Assembly (NCBI GenBank): GCA_016709445.1
Contig: JADJMV010000009.1
Span: forward strand, 124,001 to 188,000
Source of the DNA: Phycisphaerales bacterium
GTDB taxonomy: Bacteria; Planctomycetota; Phycisphaerae; Phycisphaerales; UBA1924
DNA length: 64,000 nt
Direction of reading: 5' to 3'
Below are positions 43,662 through 52,855 of this stretch, piece after piece. Position numbers and translations under genes: made by a program. Under the pieces are notes generated by a model that did no database searches, was not told where the DNA came from, and saw only the letters and a list, made by a program, of their open reading frames with translations. The first letter of the stretch is position 1. Every line of letters starts with the position of its first letter.

Positions 43662-44655
43662 TTGTCGAGAGCCGCCCAAGCCACTGCCCCATCGTCACTT
43701 GAGGCCACCCCCCGGGTATCGACCTGGCGGGATGGCTTCTCGGCGTACGTGCAGACCACCAAGCCGGGGATCACCAAGCTTGTCACGATCACCTCGATGG
43801 TCGGGCTTGGGATGGCCTTTGCGCAGCGGTGGAATGACGGCCAATTGACCGGATCGGCGTTGGGGATAGCCGTGACCGTGGTCGCCAGCATCATCGGCAC
43901 GGCGCTCTCGGCAGGGGGGGGGGCCAACGCACTGAATCAGTGGGCAGAACGCGAGCGGGACGCGCTGATGCGCCGGACGTCGCGCCGTCCGATCCCCTCC
44001 GGCCGGCTCACCCCCCGGCAGGTGTTGGTGGCGGGGCTGTCGCTTTCGGCGGCGGGGCTGGCCATCCTCTGGGCGTGGTGCGGGCTCCCGGCGATGCTGG
44101 TCTCCGCGGTGTGCGTGCTGGTTTACGTGCTGATCTACACGCCGATGAAGGCCGCGACGTGGACCGCGACGCTCGTTGGGGCGATTCCCGGGGCGCTGCC
44201 CCCTCTGATCGGCTGGGCGGCAGCCTATCAGGACCGGGGCTTCGCGAGCCTGATCGATCCCGGTGCGGCATCGCTGTTCGCGCTGATGTTTGTGTGGCAA
44301 CTCCCCCACTTCCTGGCGATCGCCTGGATGTATCGAGACGACTACGCCCTGGGCGGATGCGGTGCTCCCGGTTGTGGATCGCTCGGGACAGAAGACCGCG
44401 CTGGCGATCGCGGGCTTCACGCTCCTGCTGCTCCCTGCAACCTTCGCGCCGGTGCTGGCGATGCCGGGCGTGTTGGGTCTGAGCTACCTGTTCGCGACGG
44501 CTGTGTCGGGGCTCGGTTTCGTGGCGCTGGTGGCTCGGTTGCTGCGCCACCGCCGGCGAGAGAACGCGAGGGCGGTCTTCTTCGCGTCGATCATCCACCT
44601 TCCGGCGCTCCTTGGCGTGATGGTGGCCGACGCGGCCTTCCACGCGGTGTTCTGA
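43662..44655 (+). CDS. cyoE: Protoheme IX farnesyltransferase (heme O synthase), frameshifted
   Basis: This membrane prenyltransferase makes heme O from heme B and farnesyl-PP. It begins at TTG 43662 with GGAG upstream. Motifs: VQTTKPGITKLVTITSMVG, the first aspartate-rich site NALNQWAERERDALMRRTSRRP, LIYTPMKAATWTATLVGAIPGALPPLIGWAAA and FVWQLPHFLAIAWMYRDDYA. At about 44354-44357 the frame has one base too many (or two too few), after which LPVVDRSGQKTALAI and the last membrane helices are found one frame over, up to the stop at 44655. The SCO-family gene that follows fits cytochrome oxidase assembly. Confidence 0.85.
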
Positions 44656-44667
44656 GGTCGGTCGGGC

Positions 44668-44696
44668 TTGGACCGCTCGCTACGACCCCATAGGAT
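44668..44696 (+). promoter_or_regulatory. Sigma-70 promoter for the SCO gene
   Basis: TTGGAC at 44668-44673 and TAGGAT at 44691-44696 are 17 bases apart. They lie in the 62-base gap before the SCO start at 44718, so the gene can be transcribed independently of cyoE. A CGGAGG ribosome binding site follows at 44705-44710. Confidence 0.6.
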
Positions 44697-44717
44697 GGCT
44701 GGTCGGAGGGTCCGCGA

Positions 44718-45413
44718 ATGCCGAAGTGGCTGATTGCGTTGCTGGCGTTGATCTCGACGGTGCTGGTGCTCGCCACCATCACGCTCTTGCGCCCCCGGAA
44801 ATTCGTGCTGCCCCCGCCGCCGCAGCCGGGGGCCGCGACGATCGAGACCCAGGCCACCGGCGAGAAGAAACTCAAGCCTCGCCCGGGCATGGAGGGGCTC
44901 TCGGTGCCCGACTTCGCCCTCGTGGATCAGAGCGGGCATCCGGTCGATCAGAGCCTGTTCGACGGCAAGATCACGGTGCTCGCCTTCATCTTTACGAACT
45001 GCAGGCTCGCCTGCCCGCCCATGACGGCGAACATGTTCCGGGCGTACAACCAGCTCGATGGCACGCCGGTACAGTTTGTGAGCATCAGCGTCGATCCGCT
45101 GCACGACACGCCGGAGGCGTTGACGTCGTACGCGGCGAATCTCTCGATCGACACTCAGCGATGGCGCTTCCTTACCGGCGAGGTCGGCTCGACGCGTGAG
45201 CTGTGCGCTCGGACCCTGGACTTCGATATCTCGCCCGACCCGGACGAGGCCAACGTGATCACGCTCTCGGACGGCTCGCTGATGCAGAATATCCGGCACC
45301 CGACAAAGCTCTTCCTCGTCGGGCCTGATCGCCAGATCCTGGACTTCTGCACGCCGACGGTCGGCGAAGACCTCCAGCGGTTCATCGACCTCGCACGCAA
45401 AGCGTCCGAGTAG
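44718..45413 (+). CDS. SCO1/SenC-family copper chaperone
   Basis: This 231-residue protein is anchored by one N-terminal helix (LIALLALISTVLVLATITLL) and has a thioredoxin-like domain outside the membrane. The copper site is Cys95/Cys99 in TNCRLACPP with His194 in NIRHPTKLFLVGPD. It delivers copper to, or reduces, the CuA centre of cytochrome c oxidase. It stands next to the heme O synthase gene. It is convergent with aminopeptidase P with only 3 bases between stops. Confidence 0.92.
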   Translation: MPKWLIALLALISTVLVLATITLLRPRKFVLPPPPQPGAATIETQATGEKKLKPRPGMEGLSVPDFALVDQSGHPVDQSLFDGKITVLAFIFTNCRLACPPMTANMFRAYNQLDGTPVQFVSISVDPLHDTPEALTSYAANLSIDTQRWRFLTGEVGSTRELCARTLDFDISPDPDEANVITLSDGSLMQNIRHPTKLFLVGPDRQILDFCTPTVGEDLQRFIDLARKASE

Positions 45414-45416
45414 CTC

Positions 45417-46679
45417 CTAACGCTTCAGCAGACGTTCGATCTGCCGGGCGTCCTTCGTCACCGACTCGGTGAGGTTGCGCCGGCCCTGAGCGGTCACGAG
45501 GATGTCGTCCTCGATGCGGACGCCCAGACGCTCGCCGGGGAGATAGATCCCCGGCTCGATCGTGACGATATTGCCGGGCTTGAGCTTGCCGTCGGGCTCG
45601 GCGTCGTGGACCTCCATGCCCAGGTGGTGGCCAATGCCGTGCATGAAGGCATCGGAGAAGCCCGCACGCTCGATGACCTTCCGGGCCGCGGCGTCGACAT
45701 CCCACATCCCCGCGCCGGGCTTGACGGCGGCGATAGCCGCCTCTTGGGCTTCGAGCACAATCTCGTAAATCTCCCGCTGCCGCTTGGTGAACACGCCCGA
45801 GGCCGGGTAGGTGCGGGTGATATCCGCGCAGTAGCCCTCGACGGCCGCGGCCGCATCGATCAGCACGACATCGTCACCGCCGACGGGCCCGCGGTTCTCC
45901 ATGTAGTGCAGCACTGTCGAATTGAGCCCGGCCCCGACGATCGGGTTGTAGCCGACGCCATCGGCGCCGGCGTCTTCGAAGCCCCGGACCAGTGCCCGCG
46001 TAATCGCCGCTTCGTCGCCGCCGGCGCGGAGCGCCTGGAGCGCCGCCTCGTAGCCGGCGGCCGAGGCGGCCACCGCTCGTTCCATCACGGCGATCTCCCC
46101 CGCGGACTTGACGCTCCGCATCGCCGGGAGCAGTTCGGTGCGGTCCTCGATCGCCACGCCGACCGTCCGCTCGGCCAGCTTGCGGAAGAGCGTGAGATCG
46201 GGGCTGATCGGGGCCTCCGGCATCGCCGGACCATGCAGACAGGCAAGCCGCTTCCGCCGGCGGACGATGGTCGTGAGGATGCGGGGCAACAGCCGCAGAC
46301 GCATGATGCTCTCGACGCCGTACCGGGCTCTCAGGGTGGTGCCGATCTGCTCGCGGTAGCCATCCCAGACCTCGAGTTCCGGGTCGCTCGCCCGCAGGAA
46401 GAGCACGCAACGCCGGCGGGCGTCCTCGGCCTTGGGATCGAGCAGGAGCACCGCGCCCGCCTCATCGCCGATGCCGGTGAGGTAGGCGAAGTGCGGGTTG
46501 GGACGCCAGTGCCCGAGAAGGGGGGGCGCCGACTCGCCGGCAAAGACCAATCCGACCGCGCCGTCGAGCGCCTTGAGCACCCGCTCCCTGCGATCGGCAA
46601 ACTCCCGCACCGGAATCCCTCCGGACGCCGGCGCGACTCGACCGCCCCGACCGACCGACTTGCCTGTCTGCTTTGCCAT
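45417..46679 (-). CDS. pepP: Xaa-Pro aminopeptidase (aminopeptidase P, M24B)
   Basis: This 420-residue cytoplasmic dimetal enzyme removes N-terminal residues before proline. The N-terminal creatinase-like domain (LGHWRPNPHFAYLTGI, FLRASDPELEVWDGYR) precedes the pita-bread domain. Metal ligands are seen in VVLIDAAAAVEGYCADITRTYP (two Asp), GIGHHLGMEVHD (His), IEPGIYL (Glu) and VRIEDDILV (Glu). It is last in a run with TilS and a small unknown gene. Confidence 0.92.
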   Translation of the reverse strand: MAKQTGKSVGRGGRVAPASGGIPVREFADRRERVLKALDGAVGLVFAGESAPPLLGHWRPNPHFAYLTGIGDEAGAVLLLDPKAEDARRRCVLFLRASDPELEVWDGYREQIGTTLRARYGVESIMRLRLLPRILTTIVRRRKRLACLHGPAMPEAPISPDLTLFRKLAERTVGVAIEDRTELLPAMRSVKSAGEIAVMERAVAASAAGYEAALQALRAGGDEAAITRALVRGFEDAGADGVGYNPIVGAGLNSTVLHYMENRGPVGGDDVVLIDAAAAVEGYCADITRTYPASGVFTKRQREIYEIVLEAQEAAIAAVKPGAGMWDVDAAARKVIERAGFSDAFMHGIGHHLGMEVHDAEPDGKLKPGNIVTIEPGIYLPGERLGVRIEDDILVTAQGRRNLTESVTKDARQIERLLKR

Positions 46680-46700
46680 GTTGACTCGCTCCTGCTTCGC

Positions 46701-47084
46701 CTATTCGCCCCCGCGTCCGAGCAGCGAGAGCATACAGCCCCGGGCTTTGTCCGAATACAGCTCGGTCTTGCCAAACCCCGAAGTCGCGCCGGCCCGGACC
46801 GCCTCGGCTTGAGCCCGGGCGATGTTGCTGACGAGGGCCGCGCGTCCCCGCCGCGACTCGGGGAGCATCGCGATCAGATCGATGCCCGACCCGGTCGAGA
46901 ACTCCCCATCGAGCAGGCGGTTGACCAGCATGACGGCCCCTTCCGCAAGCGCGCCCAGCGATCCTCCGTCGTTGACGAAGACGAACTCCGCATCGGGTGC
47001 GTACCGGCGCAGCGCCGCCTTCAGGGCGAAGCAATCGGGGCCACAGTGCCCAACCAACGCGACCAGGGGGGCTTCATGCGCCAT
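46701..47084 (-). CDS. Hypothetical small cytoplasmic protein
   Basis: I do not recognise this 127-residue protein. It starts VALVGHCGPDCFALKAALRRY and continues with alternating strand and helix segments (AEFVFVNDGGSL, LVNRLLDGEF, IDLIAMLPESRRG). This hints at a small alpha/beta, perhaps receiver-like, fold, but with no phosphoacceptor pattern I trust. It ends SGFGKTELYSDKARG, with a Cys near the end. It overlaps the tilS end by 11 bases and precedes pepP by 21 bases, so it belongs to that operon. Confidence 0.65.
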   Translation of the reverse strand: MAHEAPLVALVGHCGPDCFALKAALRRYAPDAEFVFVNDGGSLGALAEGAVMLVNRLLDGEFSTGSGIDLIAMLPESRRGRAALVSNIARAQAEAVRAGATSGFGKTELYSDKARGCMLSLLGRGGE

Positions 47085-48117
47085 CAGATTCCTTTCGGAG
47101 CGTCACCATCTCGGGACCGACCCACAGGCACGCTCCTCGCCAGTGGAACTCCCGCACGTTCCCCTCCCGGTCGCGGATCGCCCGGGCAGCCTCCCGCAAC
47201 GCTCGAGCACCGAGCCGGTCGGTGTGCCGGCCGTCCAACAGCCGACGAAACGCCTCTCGGAGGGCGCCGGCAAGTATCGTCCCGGGAAGATGCCGAAGTT
47301 CGTCGCGGGGCCAACCGAGCGAGTCCGCCGAGCGGGAGGCCCGATCGACAATCCCGGCGTGCGAAGCCTCGAGCACCGCCGCCGCCGCCCGGAGATTCGA
47401 GGCCGTCGCCGAGATCCGGCCCGCAGCTCCCGGGCGAAGCCCGAGCACTTCCGCGGCCGGGCCGTGGCGGATCGCCGCCCGGAGTCGCGACAGGTCGGCA
47501 TTGGTCGCGTCCGTGGCCCACACGACTCCGGCGAGCGTGCAGAGCGCCTCCGCCCGGGTGCGGTCGATCGCCAGCATGGGCCGGACGAGACGGATCCCGC
47601 GCCCGCCAAGATTCCGGCGCGGCGGGATTCCCCCCATGCCCCGCACGCCCGCCCCCCGGAACATGGCCATGAGCATCGTCTCCAATTGGTCGTTGGCCTG
47701 ATGGCCCGTGGCGACGAATGGGCAGCCCGCCTCGAAGGCAAGACGCTCCAACTGCGCATAGCGAGCCCGCCGGGCGTTGCCTTCCGCATTGCCCGACTCG
47801 GCCCGCACGGCCACCTCCGCCTCGACGAAATCCAACCCGAGCCGGACGGCCAAGTCGCGGACCCCGTGACACTCCGCCAGGGTCGAGGCGCGATCTCGGA
47901 GGTCGTGGACGATGTGGCCGACGACGACCGCCGGCCCCGCCCCGGCGAGGGCCAGCAGCAGGGCCGCCGAATCCGCACCGCCCGAGCAGGCCACGAGCGT
48001 GCGCCGATCGCGGTCCCGCACCGAGGGACCACCAGTGAGACCCCGCCAGCGGGCGACTATCGCCCGGGCGTCGGGCGAATGCCGGACCGAGACCATGTCG
48101 AGTTCCGCCGCCGTCAT
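47074..48117 (-). CDS. tilS: tRNA(Ile)-lysidine synthetase
   Basis: This enzyme adds lysine to C34 of the CAU-anticodon isoleucine tRNA. The PP-loop SGGADSAALLLALA lies near residue 50, then VGHIVHDLRDRAS, GNARRARYAQLERLA and GHQANDQLETMLMAMFRGAGVRGM with the expected His/Asp/Glu pattern. A C-terminal domain is present but short; total length is 347. The ATG at 48117 is the first reasonable start; ATG 48096 is an alternative. The 58-base gap upstream separates it from a divergent membrane protein gene. Confidence 0.9.
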   Translation of the reverse strand: MTAAELDMVSVRHSPDARAIVARWRGLTGGPSVRDRDRRTLVACSGGADSAALLLALAGAGPAVVVGHIVHDLRDRASTLAECHGVRDLAVRLGLDFVEAEVAVRAESGNAEGNARRARYAQLERLAFEAGCPFVATGHQANDQLETMLMAMFRGAGVRGMGGIPPRRNLGGRGIRLVRPMLAIDRTRAEALCTLAGVVWATDATNADLSRLRAAIRHGPAAEVLGLRPGAAGRISATASNLRAAAAVLEASHAGIVDRASRSADSLGWPRDELRHLPGTILAGALREAFRRLLDGRHTDRLGARALREAARAIRDREGNVREFHWRGACLWVGPEMVTLRKESDGA

Positions 48118-48175
48118 GCGAAAGATGGTAGGTTGAGGGAGGCGGTGGCCCCGCCCCGGGCACGGACGACCGCAC

Positions 48176-48763
48176 ATGCAAGACGACCCCCACACGCCGC
48201 AGGATTCGAACGAATTGGTCGGGGCCCGCGACCCCGGCCCGCAGCCCCTCGCGCCGCTGCAGCAGAAGCTCTCGATGGGCCTGATCGGCATCGGGAGTAT
48301 TCTGCTCATGGTGTTCGTCTTCCGGATCCTCTGGCGAAATCGTGGTCCCAAGGCCAAGGCTGCCGCGGCCGCCCGTCGCCAAGCCCCCCGTCCGCAGCCC
48401 ACCCCTGCCGGCCTGCACCCCGCCCATGATCGACTCGAGCAGACCATGGCCGACGCCGAAGAATTGACGCGTCGTCTCGCGGCGATCCTCGACAACAAGG
48501 CCGCGCGAATCGAGGCCCTCATCGCCGACGCCGACGACCGCGTCGCGAAGCTCTCGAACGCCCTCAGCACACCGGCGCCGACCCCTGTGCGCGAGCGTCC
48601 GGCCGAAACAGCGCGGGCGACGCTGGAGCCGGAGCGCCTCGACCCGTTCCATCGAAGGGTCTACGAGTTGGCCGACCAGGGGCTCAGCCCCATCGATATC
48701 GCGAGGCGCATCGACAAGCCCACTGGACAGGTCGAACTCATTCTCGCGCTGCGGCGGGCGTAG
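48176..48763 (+). CDS. Membrane-anchored coiled-coil protein with C-terminal HTH-like segment
   Basis: This 195-residue protein has a polar N-terminus and then one membrane helix (LSMGLIGIGSILLMVFVFRIL). A Lys/Arg/Pro linker and a helical, probably coiled-coil stretch follow (about residues 85-130). The C-terminal 40 residues, VYELADQGLSPIDIARRIDKPTGQVELILALRR, read as a sigma-like helix-turn-helix, as in DUF2802/DUF6115-type proteins. Its role is unknown. The stop adjoins the stop of the convergent ureohydrolase gene with no spacing. I see no strong ribosome binding site before ATG 48176. Confidence 0.7.
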   Translation: MQDDPHTPQDSNELVGARDPGPQPLAPLQQKLSMGLIGIGSILLMVFVFRILWRNRGPKAKAAAAARRQAPRPQPTPAGLHPAHDRLEQTMADAEELTRRLAAILDNKAARIEALIADADDRVAKLSNALSTPAPTPVRERPAETARATLEPERLDPFHRRVYELADQGLSPIDIARRIDKPTGQVELILALRRA

Positions 48764-49744
48764 TCACGCTCGCGACGCCTTCGGGCGCCGGGCCCCGTCC
48801 AGGCACAGGATCTCGAAGAGGATGTGGGCCGCCAAGAAGGCGGTGATCCCGGCGGGGTCGCGGTCGGGAAGCACCTCGACAATATCGGCCCCCACAAGAT
48901 TCACGCCGACGAGGGAACGGACGATCGCGAGGACCTCGGCCGAGGTGAAGCCGCCGGGGCAGAGCGTGCCCGTTCCCGGAGCAAAGGCGGGATCGACGCA
49001 ATCGATGTCAAAGGTCAGGTAGGTCTCGGCGTCCCCCAGCTCTTGGCGGAACGCCGCCAGCATCGCGGGTCCCTGCCGCCCCCACTCGCCGTGTGTGATC
49101 AGGCGGACACCCTTGCCCTTGGCGTAGTCGAGATCGGCCCGCGAGTTGAGCGGGCCCTTGATGCCGATCGAGAGCATGCGTTTCGGGTCGATCAGCCCGT
49201 CCTCGATCGCCCGAATGAACGGCGACGCGTGCCCCCACCTCTCGCCCCAGACCGAATCGACCGTATCCAGGTGGCTGTCGAAGTGCAGCAGTGCGAGGCC
49301 CCCCCCTGGCCGGCCACGCCGAGACCAGGTCGCCTTGATGTTGGAGTAGGCGATCGAGTGGTCGCCGCCGACGGCAAGGAGTCGGGTGTGGTTGGGGTCC
49401 GCGAGCGACTCGGCGAAGGCGGCCACCGTGTCGGCGTTGTCCTTGCAGGAGTAGGGCCGGACCGGGGCGTCGCCGGCATCGGCGAGGCTGAGGGTGTCGC
49501 AGAGGTCGAGGTCGTGCTCGATCGAGTAGCGTTTGACGTATTGCGAGGCGTCGCGGATCGCTCTGGGGCCGAAGCGTGCGCCGGGGCGGTAGGTGACCCC
49601 CCCGTCGAAGGGCACGCCATAGATCGCCCAGTCGACGGGCCGGCATTCCGTGGGCACAAGGTCGAGCAGCGGGTAGCGGCAAAAGGTGGCGATGCCGGCG
49701 AAGCGGGGAGACTGGCGTGGGTCTGGGAGGATCGTCCGTGACAT
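48764..49744 (-). CDS. Ureohydrolase (agmatinase/arginase family)
   Basis: This 326-residue binuclear manganese enzyme removes urea from a guanidino compound. Ligands are visible in VGGDHSIAYS, LLHFDSHLDTVD (the DxHxD motif, with Ser for the usual Ala) and LTFDIDCVDPAFAPGTGT. The tail GADIVEVLPDRDPAGITAFLAAHILFE is agmatinase-like. Start ATG 49744 gives normal length. Placed at the end of the Ast-type cluster, it could split arginine or succinylarginine to the ornithine derivative, replacing AstB. The substrate cannot be told from sequence alone. Confidence 0.87.
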   Translation of the reverse strand: MSRTILPDPRQSPRFAGIATFCRYPLLDLVPTECRPVDWAIYGVPFDGGVTYRPGARFGPRAIRDASQYVKRYSIEHDLDLCDTLSLADAGDAPVRPYSCKDNADTVAAFAESLADPNHTRLLAVGGDHSIAYSNIKATWSRRGRPGGGLALLHFDSHLDTVDSVWGERWGHASPFIRAIEDGLIDPKRMLSIGIKGPLNSRADLDYAKGKGVRLITHGEWGRQGPAMLAAFRQELGDAETYLTFDIDCVDPAFAPGTGTLCPGGFTSAEVLAIVRSLVGVNLVGADIVEVLPDRDPAGITAFLAAHILFEILCLDGARRPKASRA

Positions 49745-49746
49745 GC

Positions 49747-50081
49747 CTACTCGCGCTCCTTGGTGGCGCCGGCGTGACCCACGGCAGCGTTGGCGAACGA
49801 TACCCCGCACTCGGTGCATCGCGACCCGCCCGCGGGCAGTGGATGGCCGCAGGCGAAGCAGGTCCCGTCGAGACCGTTGAGCATCCTCCGGATGGCCGCG
49901 AGGGGAGGTTCCAGAGGAGATCGGGCAGGTCGAGACCGTGCCGATGAGGCCCGGCACGTCGAGTTGCCGATTGCTCCAGCACCAAACTCGCTCAGGAACC
50001 CGCCGAGGAGTCCACCGAGTAGGGGAGCCCAAGCCCGGCAAGACGGGCGATCCAGATGAACGTCGCTGCGCGCCAGTCCAT
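49747..50081 (-). CDS. Small zinc-ribbon protein with hydrophobic N-terminus, frameshifted
   Basis: A very good ribosome binding site (AAGGAGG, then six bases) precedes ATG 50081, which reads MDWRAATFIWIARLAGLGLP and then stops within nine codons. Adding one C to the CCCC run (GGGG on the plus strand, 50022-50025) continues as LLGGLLGGFLSEFGAG and reaches a zinc ribbon CFACGHPLPAGGSRCTEC, ending at 49747. The corrected protein is about 111 residues, with a glycine-rich hydrophobic helix and one ribbon. Its role is unknown. It lies between the astD-like and ureohydrolase genes in a tight operon. Confidence 0.7.
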
Positions 50082-50101
50082 GGTGAGCCTCCTTGGACAG
50101 C

Positions 50102-51646
50102 TCATGAGAGCCATTCTTCGGCCACTCGCATCCCCTGCGGCACCGGCGCCGCATCCCCGGACTCGAGCATCCCCGCCACCGGGTACGCGCAGTAGTCCAG
50201 GCTGAACGACCCCGCCGGGCGATGGTTTCCGGAGTGGCCCAGGCCTCCGAAGGGCAGCTTGCTACTCGCCCCCGCCGTCCCGGCATTGACGTTCAGGCAC
50301 CCGGCGCGAGCCTCGGCGAGGAACCGCTCGGCGCCGGCGGCATCCTTCGTAAAGATGGAGGCGGCGAGGCCGAAGCGGGTCGCGTTGGCTTGCTCGATCG
50401 CGTCGTCGAGCGAGTCAGTGATACTCACGCGGGCGAACGGCCCGAACACCTCCAGGTCGCACCCGGCGTCGCCCTCCTCCGCGAGCGTGAACCGACCGAC
50501 CCGCATGACCCCCGGCGAAAGAAAGTACCCGCCGCCCTCGGAATCGACCGGCGAAGACTCGACCAGCACCTCGCCGCCGGCGCCGGCGAATGCACGCTGT
50601 GCCCCGAGCACGGCCTGCCTCGCCGCGTCCGAGATGATCGGGCCCATGAAGACCGGGTGCTTGGCTTTCGGATCGCCGATGACGAGGTTGGTCGCGACCT
50701 TGCAGAGGGCCGCGAGGAAGGGTTCGGCGACCCGGCGGTGCACGATGACCCGCCGGGTGCACGTGCACCGCTGGCCGGTCGTGACAAAGCACGACCGGGC
50801 GCACTCGACCACCGCCTGCCGCAGATCGCAGTCGGGCATCACGATCGCCGGATTGTTGCCGCCCATCTCGAGGGCGACGATCCGGCCGGGGTTGTCGAGG
50901 TTCGCCTCGAGGATCCGCCTCCCCACCGGCCAGGAGCCGGTGAAAAGAATGCCATCGACCCCCGGGTGCGTGGTGAGGCGCTGAGCAACCTCCGCGCCGC
51001 CCTGCACCAGGTTGAGCACTCCCACCGGTGCACCGCCCTCCGCGAGCGCCGCGTGCAGCATCTCGGCAAGCAGCTGCCCGACCGCCGGCGTCTTGTCGCT
51101 GGGCTTGAGCACAATGGTATTGCCCATGGCCAGCGCCGGCACGATGTGGCCGTTGGCCAGGTGCGCCGGGAAGTTGTACGGCGCGATCACCGCCATCACG
51201 CCGTGGGGACGGAACCACGTGCGCCCCACCCGGGCCTCGGAGAGCGGGATCTCAAAGCCCCGCACGCGGCGCAGGCCCGAGTGCTCCGACTCATCGAGTG
51301 TGATATCCACCTTCGCCGCCAGGGCCGAGGCCTCGCCGGCGGCGTCCCAGAGCACCTTGCCCGTCTCGTCGGCGATCAGCGAGGCGATCTCCGCCTGGCG
51401 CCCGCGGCAGATCTCGGCGTAACGCCGGAGCACCGCGAACCGGCGCTCGGCGGGCCAATGCGACCATGCGCGCTGGGCAGACCTCGCGGCCGCGACGGCG
51501 CCCTCGACGTGCGTGGCGTTCGCCGAGGCCGCCCAAAGGGTCTCGGCGGGTCTCGCCGGATTGACCGAGACGATGTCCCGACCCGACAGGGCCACCCACT
51601 CCCCGCCGATCAGGTCGGCGGGACCTCCCTCGAGCACTCCGGCCAT
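50102..51646 (-). CDS. astD: Succinylglutamate-semialdehyde dehydrogenase
   Basis: This 514-residue NAD-dependent aldehyde dehydrogenase has GVMAVIAPYNFPAHLANGHI, KPSDKTPAVGQL, FTGSWPVGRRI, the general base Glu in ALEMGGNNPAIV and the catalytic Cys in FVTTGQRCTCTRR. These match AstD, in particular the HLANGHIVPAL motif. The product would be N-succinylglutamate. It follows the AstA gene by 3 bases. Confidence 0.92.
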   Translation of the reverse strand: MAGVLEGGPADLIGGEWVALSGRDIVSVNPARPAETLWAASANATHVEGAVAAARSAQRAWSHWPAERRFAVLRRYAEICRGRQAEIASLIADETGKVLWDAAGEASALAAKVDITLDESEHSGLRRVRGFEIPLSEARVGRTWFRPHGVMAVIAPYNFPAHLANGHIVPALAMGNTIVLKPSDKTPAVGQLLAEMLHAALAEGGAPVGVLNLVQGGAEVAQRLTTHPGVDGILFTGSWPVGRRILEANLDNPGRIVALEMGGNNPAIVMPDCDLRQAVVECARSCFVTTGQRCTCTRRVIVHRRVAEPFLAALCKVATNLVIGDPKAKHPVFMGPIISDAARQAVLGAQRAFAGAGGEVLVESSPVDSEGGGYFLSPGVMRVGRFTLAEEGDAGCDLEVFGPFARVSITDSLDDAIEQANATRFGLAASIFTKDAAGAERFLAEARAGCLNVNAGTAGASSKLPFGGLGHSGNHRPAGSFSLDYCAYPVAGMLESGDAAPVPQGMRVAEEWLS

Positions 51647-51649
51647 CGG

Positions 51650-52855
51650 CTACACCTTTTCCCGCTTGCTTGCCCGCTTGCCGGCCCCGCCATCGGGACC
51701 GGTCGACCTGCGAGACGGCTTGGTGGTGGACTTCGCCGGCTCGCTCTCCCCCCGCGGCATGCCGTCGGTCATGTCGGTGACGCCCAGCTCGTCGCCGGGG
51801 CCGACGCGGAGGGCCTTCATCGCCTCGGCCGTCAGGCCGACCCGCCCCTTCGCATCCGTCGCAAACGGGCAGTAGATCGCGTAGAACTCCCCGTCGTTGT
51901 GCAGCATGCTCAGGATGCCCTCTCGCTTGCAGCGTGAGGCGGTGACGGGCTCGCCGAGCTCGTGGGCCTCGGTCGCGCCGATCAGGGGGATCGAATCGGT
52001 CGGCGCCTCCAGCTGCGGACCGGCGTCGAAGGGGTCGACGAAATCCTTGAACGCGAAGCCCAGGTTCTCGAGGAGCCTCCGCGCCGGCGCCGTCTCACGG
52101 TGCACGGTGCCGACGACATCCCTCGCCTCGGGCGGAAGCAGCGAGAGGTAGAGATCCTCGTGCGGGAGCAACGCGCTGATAAACAGCCGCGAGCGGGCGC
52201 ACTGGGTGTCCGCCTCGGCGTAGCTCAGCGGGATGAACCGGCGGCCGAGGTACTCCCAGAACAGGCTCCGCCCGTCGTCGGTGATCGGCGCCATCATCTC
52301 CGCGAGCACCCGATCGGCGAACAGCTCGCGTCGCATGCCGATGAAGTGGAAACGCACGAAGCTCAGGAGCCGCCCGAGCTTCGCCCCGCGCGAGGCCGGC
52401 TGCAGGATGAGCCCGCCGATCTCGGTCGGGCCTGTCTCGTCCTTGTGCAGCTTCGCGACCATGTGCGAGGTGCCGGTCTTGATGTCGTCGGCGAAGAAGT
52501 TCCGCCGCTCCAGCTTGAGGCTGTAGTTGGGGTTGCCCGGCCCACCCATATGGGCGATCAACTGCGACGTGCCGAGCACCGATCCGGTGTCGGCGCTCTC
52601 CAGGACGAACATGAACTGGTCCGTCTCGGCGAGCCCCGCGGTCAGACCCTTGATGGAGGGCGCGCCGCCGTGTGACTTCCGCGCGTCGCGTCGCCGCTCA
52701 CTCCCTGAGGCCGCCCTGAGGAATGACTCGCGGCTCACGGCCACCTTCGTCGAGATCGCATCCCGGTCCGGAGGCAGATTGATGAAGTGGACCATCTTCG
52801 CCAGCTTCAGCAGCGTGCCGACGTCCTCGACCCTGGCCCTGCGGATGACAAACAC
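51650..52855 (-). CDS. astA: Arginine/ornithine N-succinyltransferase
   Basis: This enzyme transfers succinyl from succinyl-CoA to the alpha-amino group of arginine or ornithine. The start GTG 52855 has GAGGAGG at good distance and gives VFVIRRARVEDVGTLLKLAKMVHFINLPPD, the AstA front. Further AstA marks are MFVLESADTGSVLGTSQLIA, TEIGGLILQPASRGAKLGRLLSFVRFHFIG and LGRRFIPLSYAEAD. The protein is about 400 residues, longer than usual, with a charged insert near residue 60 and a basic tail ending KRASKREKV. As given, the upstream aminotransferase frame runs into this gene without a stop; see that entry. Confidence 0.9.
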   Translation of the reverse strand: MFVIRRARVEDVGTLLKLAKMVHFINLPPDRDAISTKVAVSRESFLRAASGSERRRDARKSHGGAPSIKGLTAGLAETDQFMFVLESADTGSVLGTSQLIAHMGGPGNPNYSLKLERRNFFADDIKTGTSHMVAKLHKDETGPTEIGGLILQPASRGAKLGRLLSFVRFHFIGMRRELFADRVLAEMMAPITDDGRSLFWEYLGRRFIPLSYAEADTQCARSRLFISALLPHEDLYLSLLPPEARDVVGTVHRETAPARRLLENLGFAFKDFVDPFDAGPQLEAPTDSIPLIGATEAHELGEPVTASRCKREGILSMLHNDGEFYAIYCPFATDAKGRVGLTAEAMKALRVGPGDELGVTDMTDGMPRGESEPAKSTTKPSRRSTGPDGGAGKRASKREKV

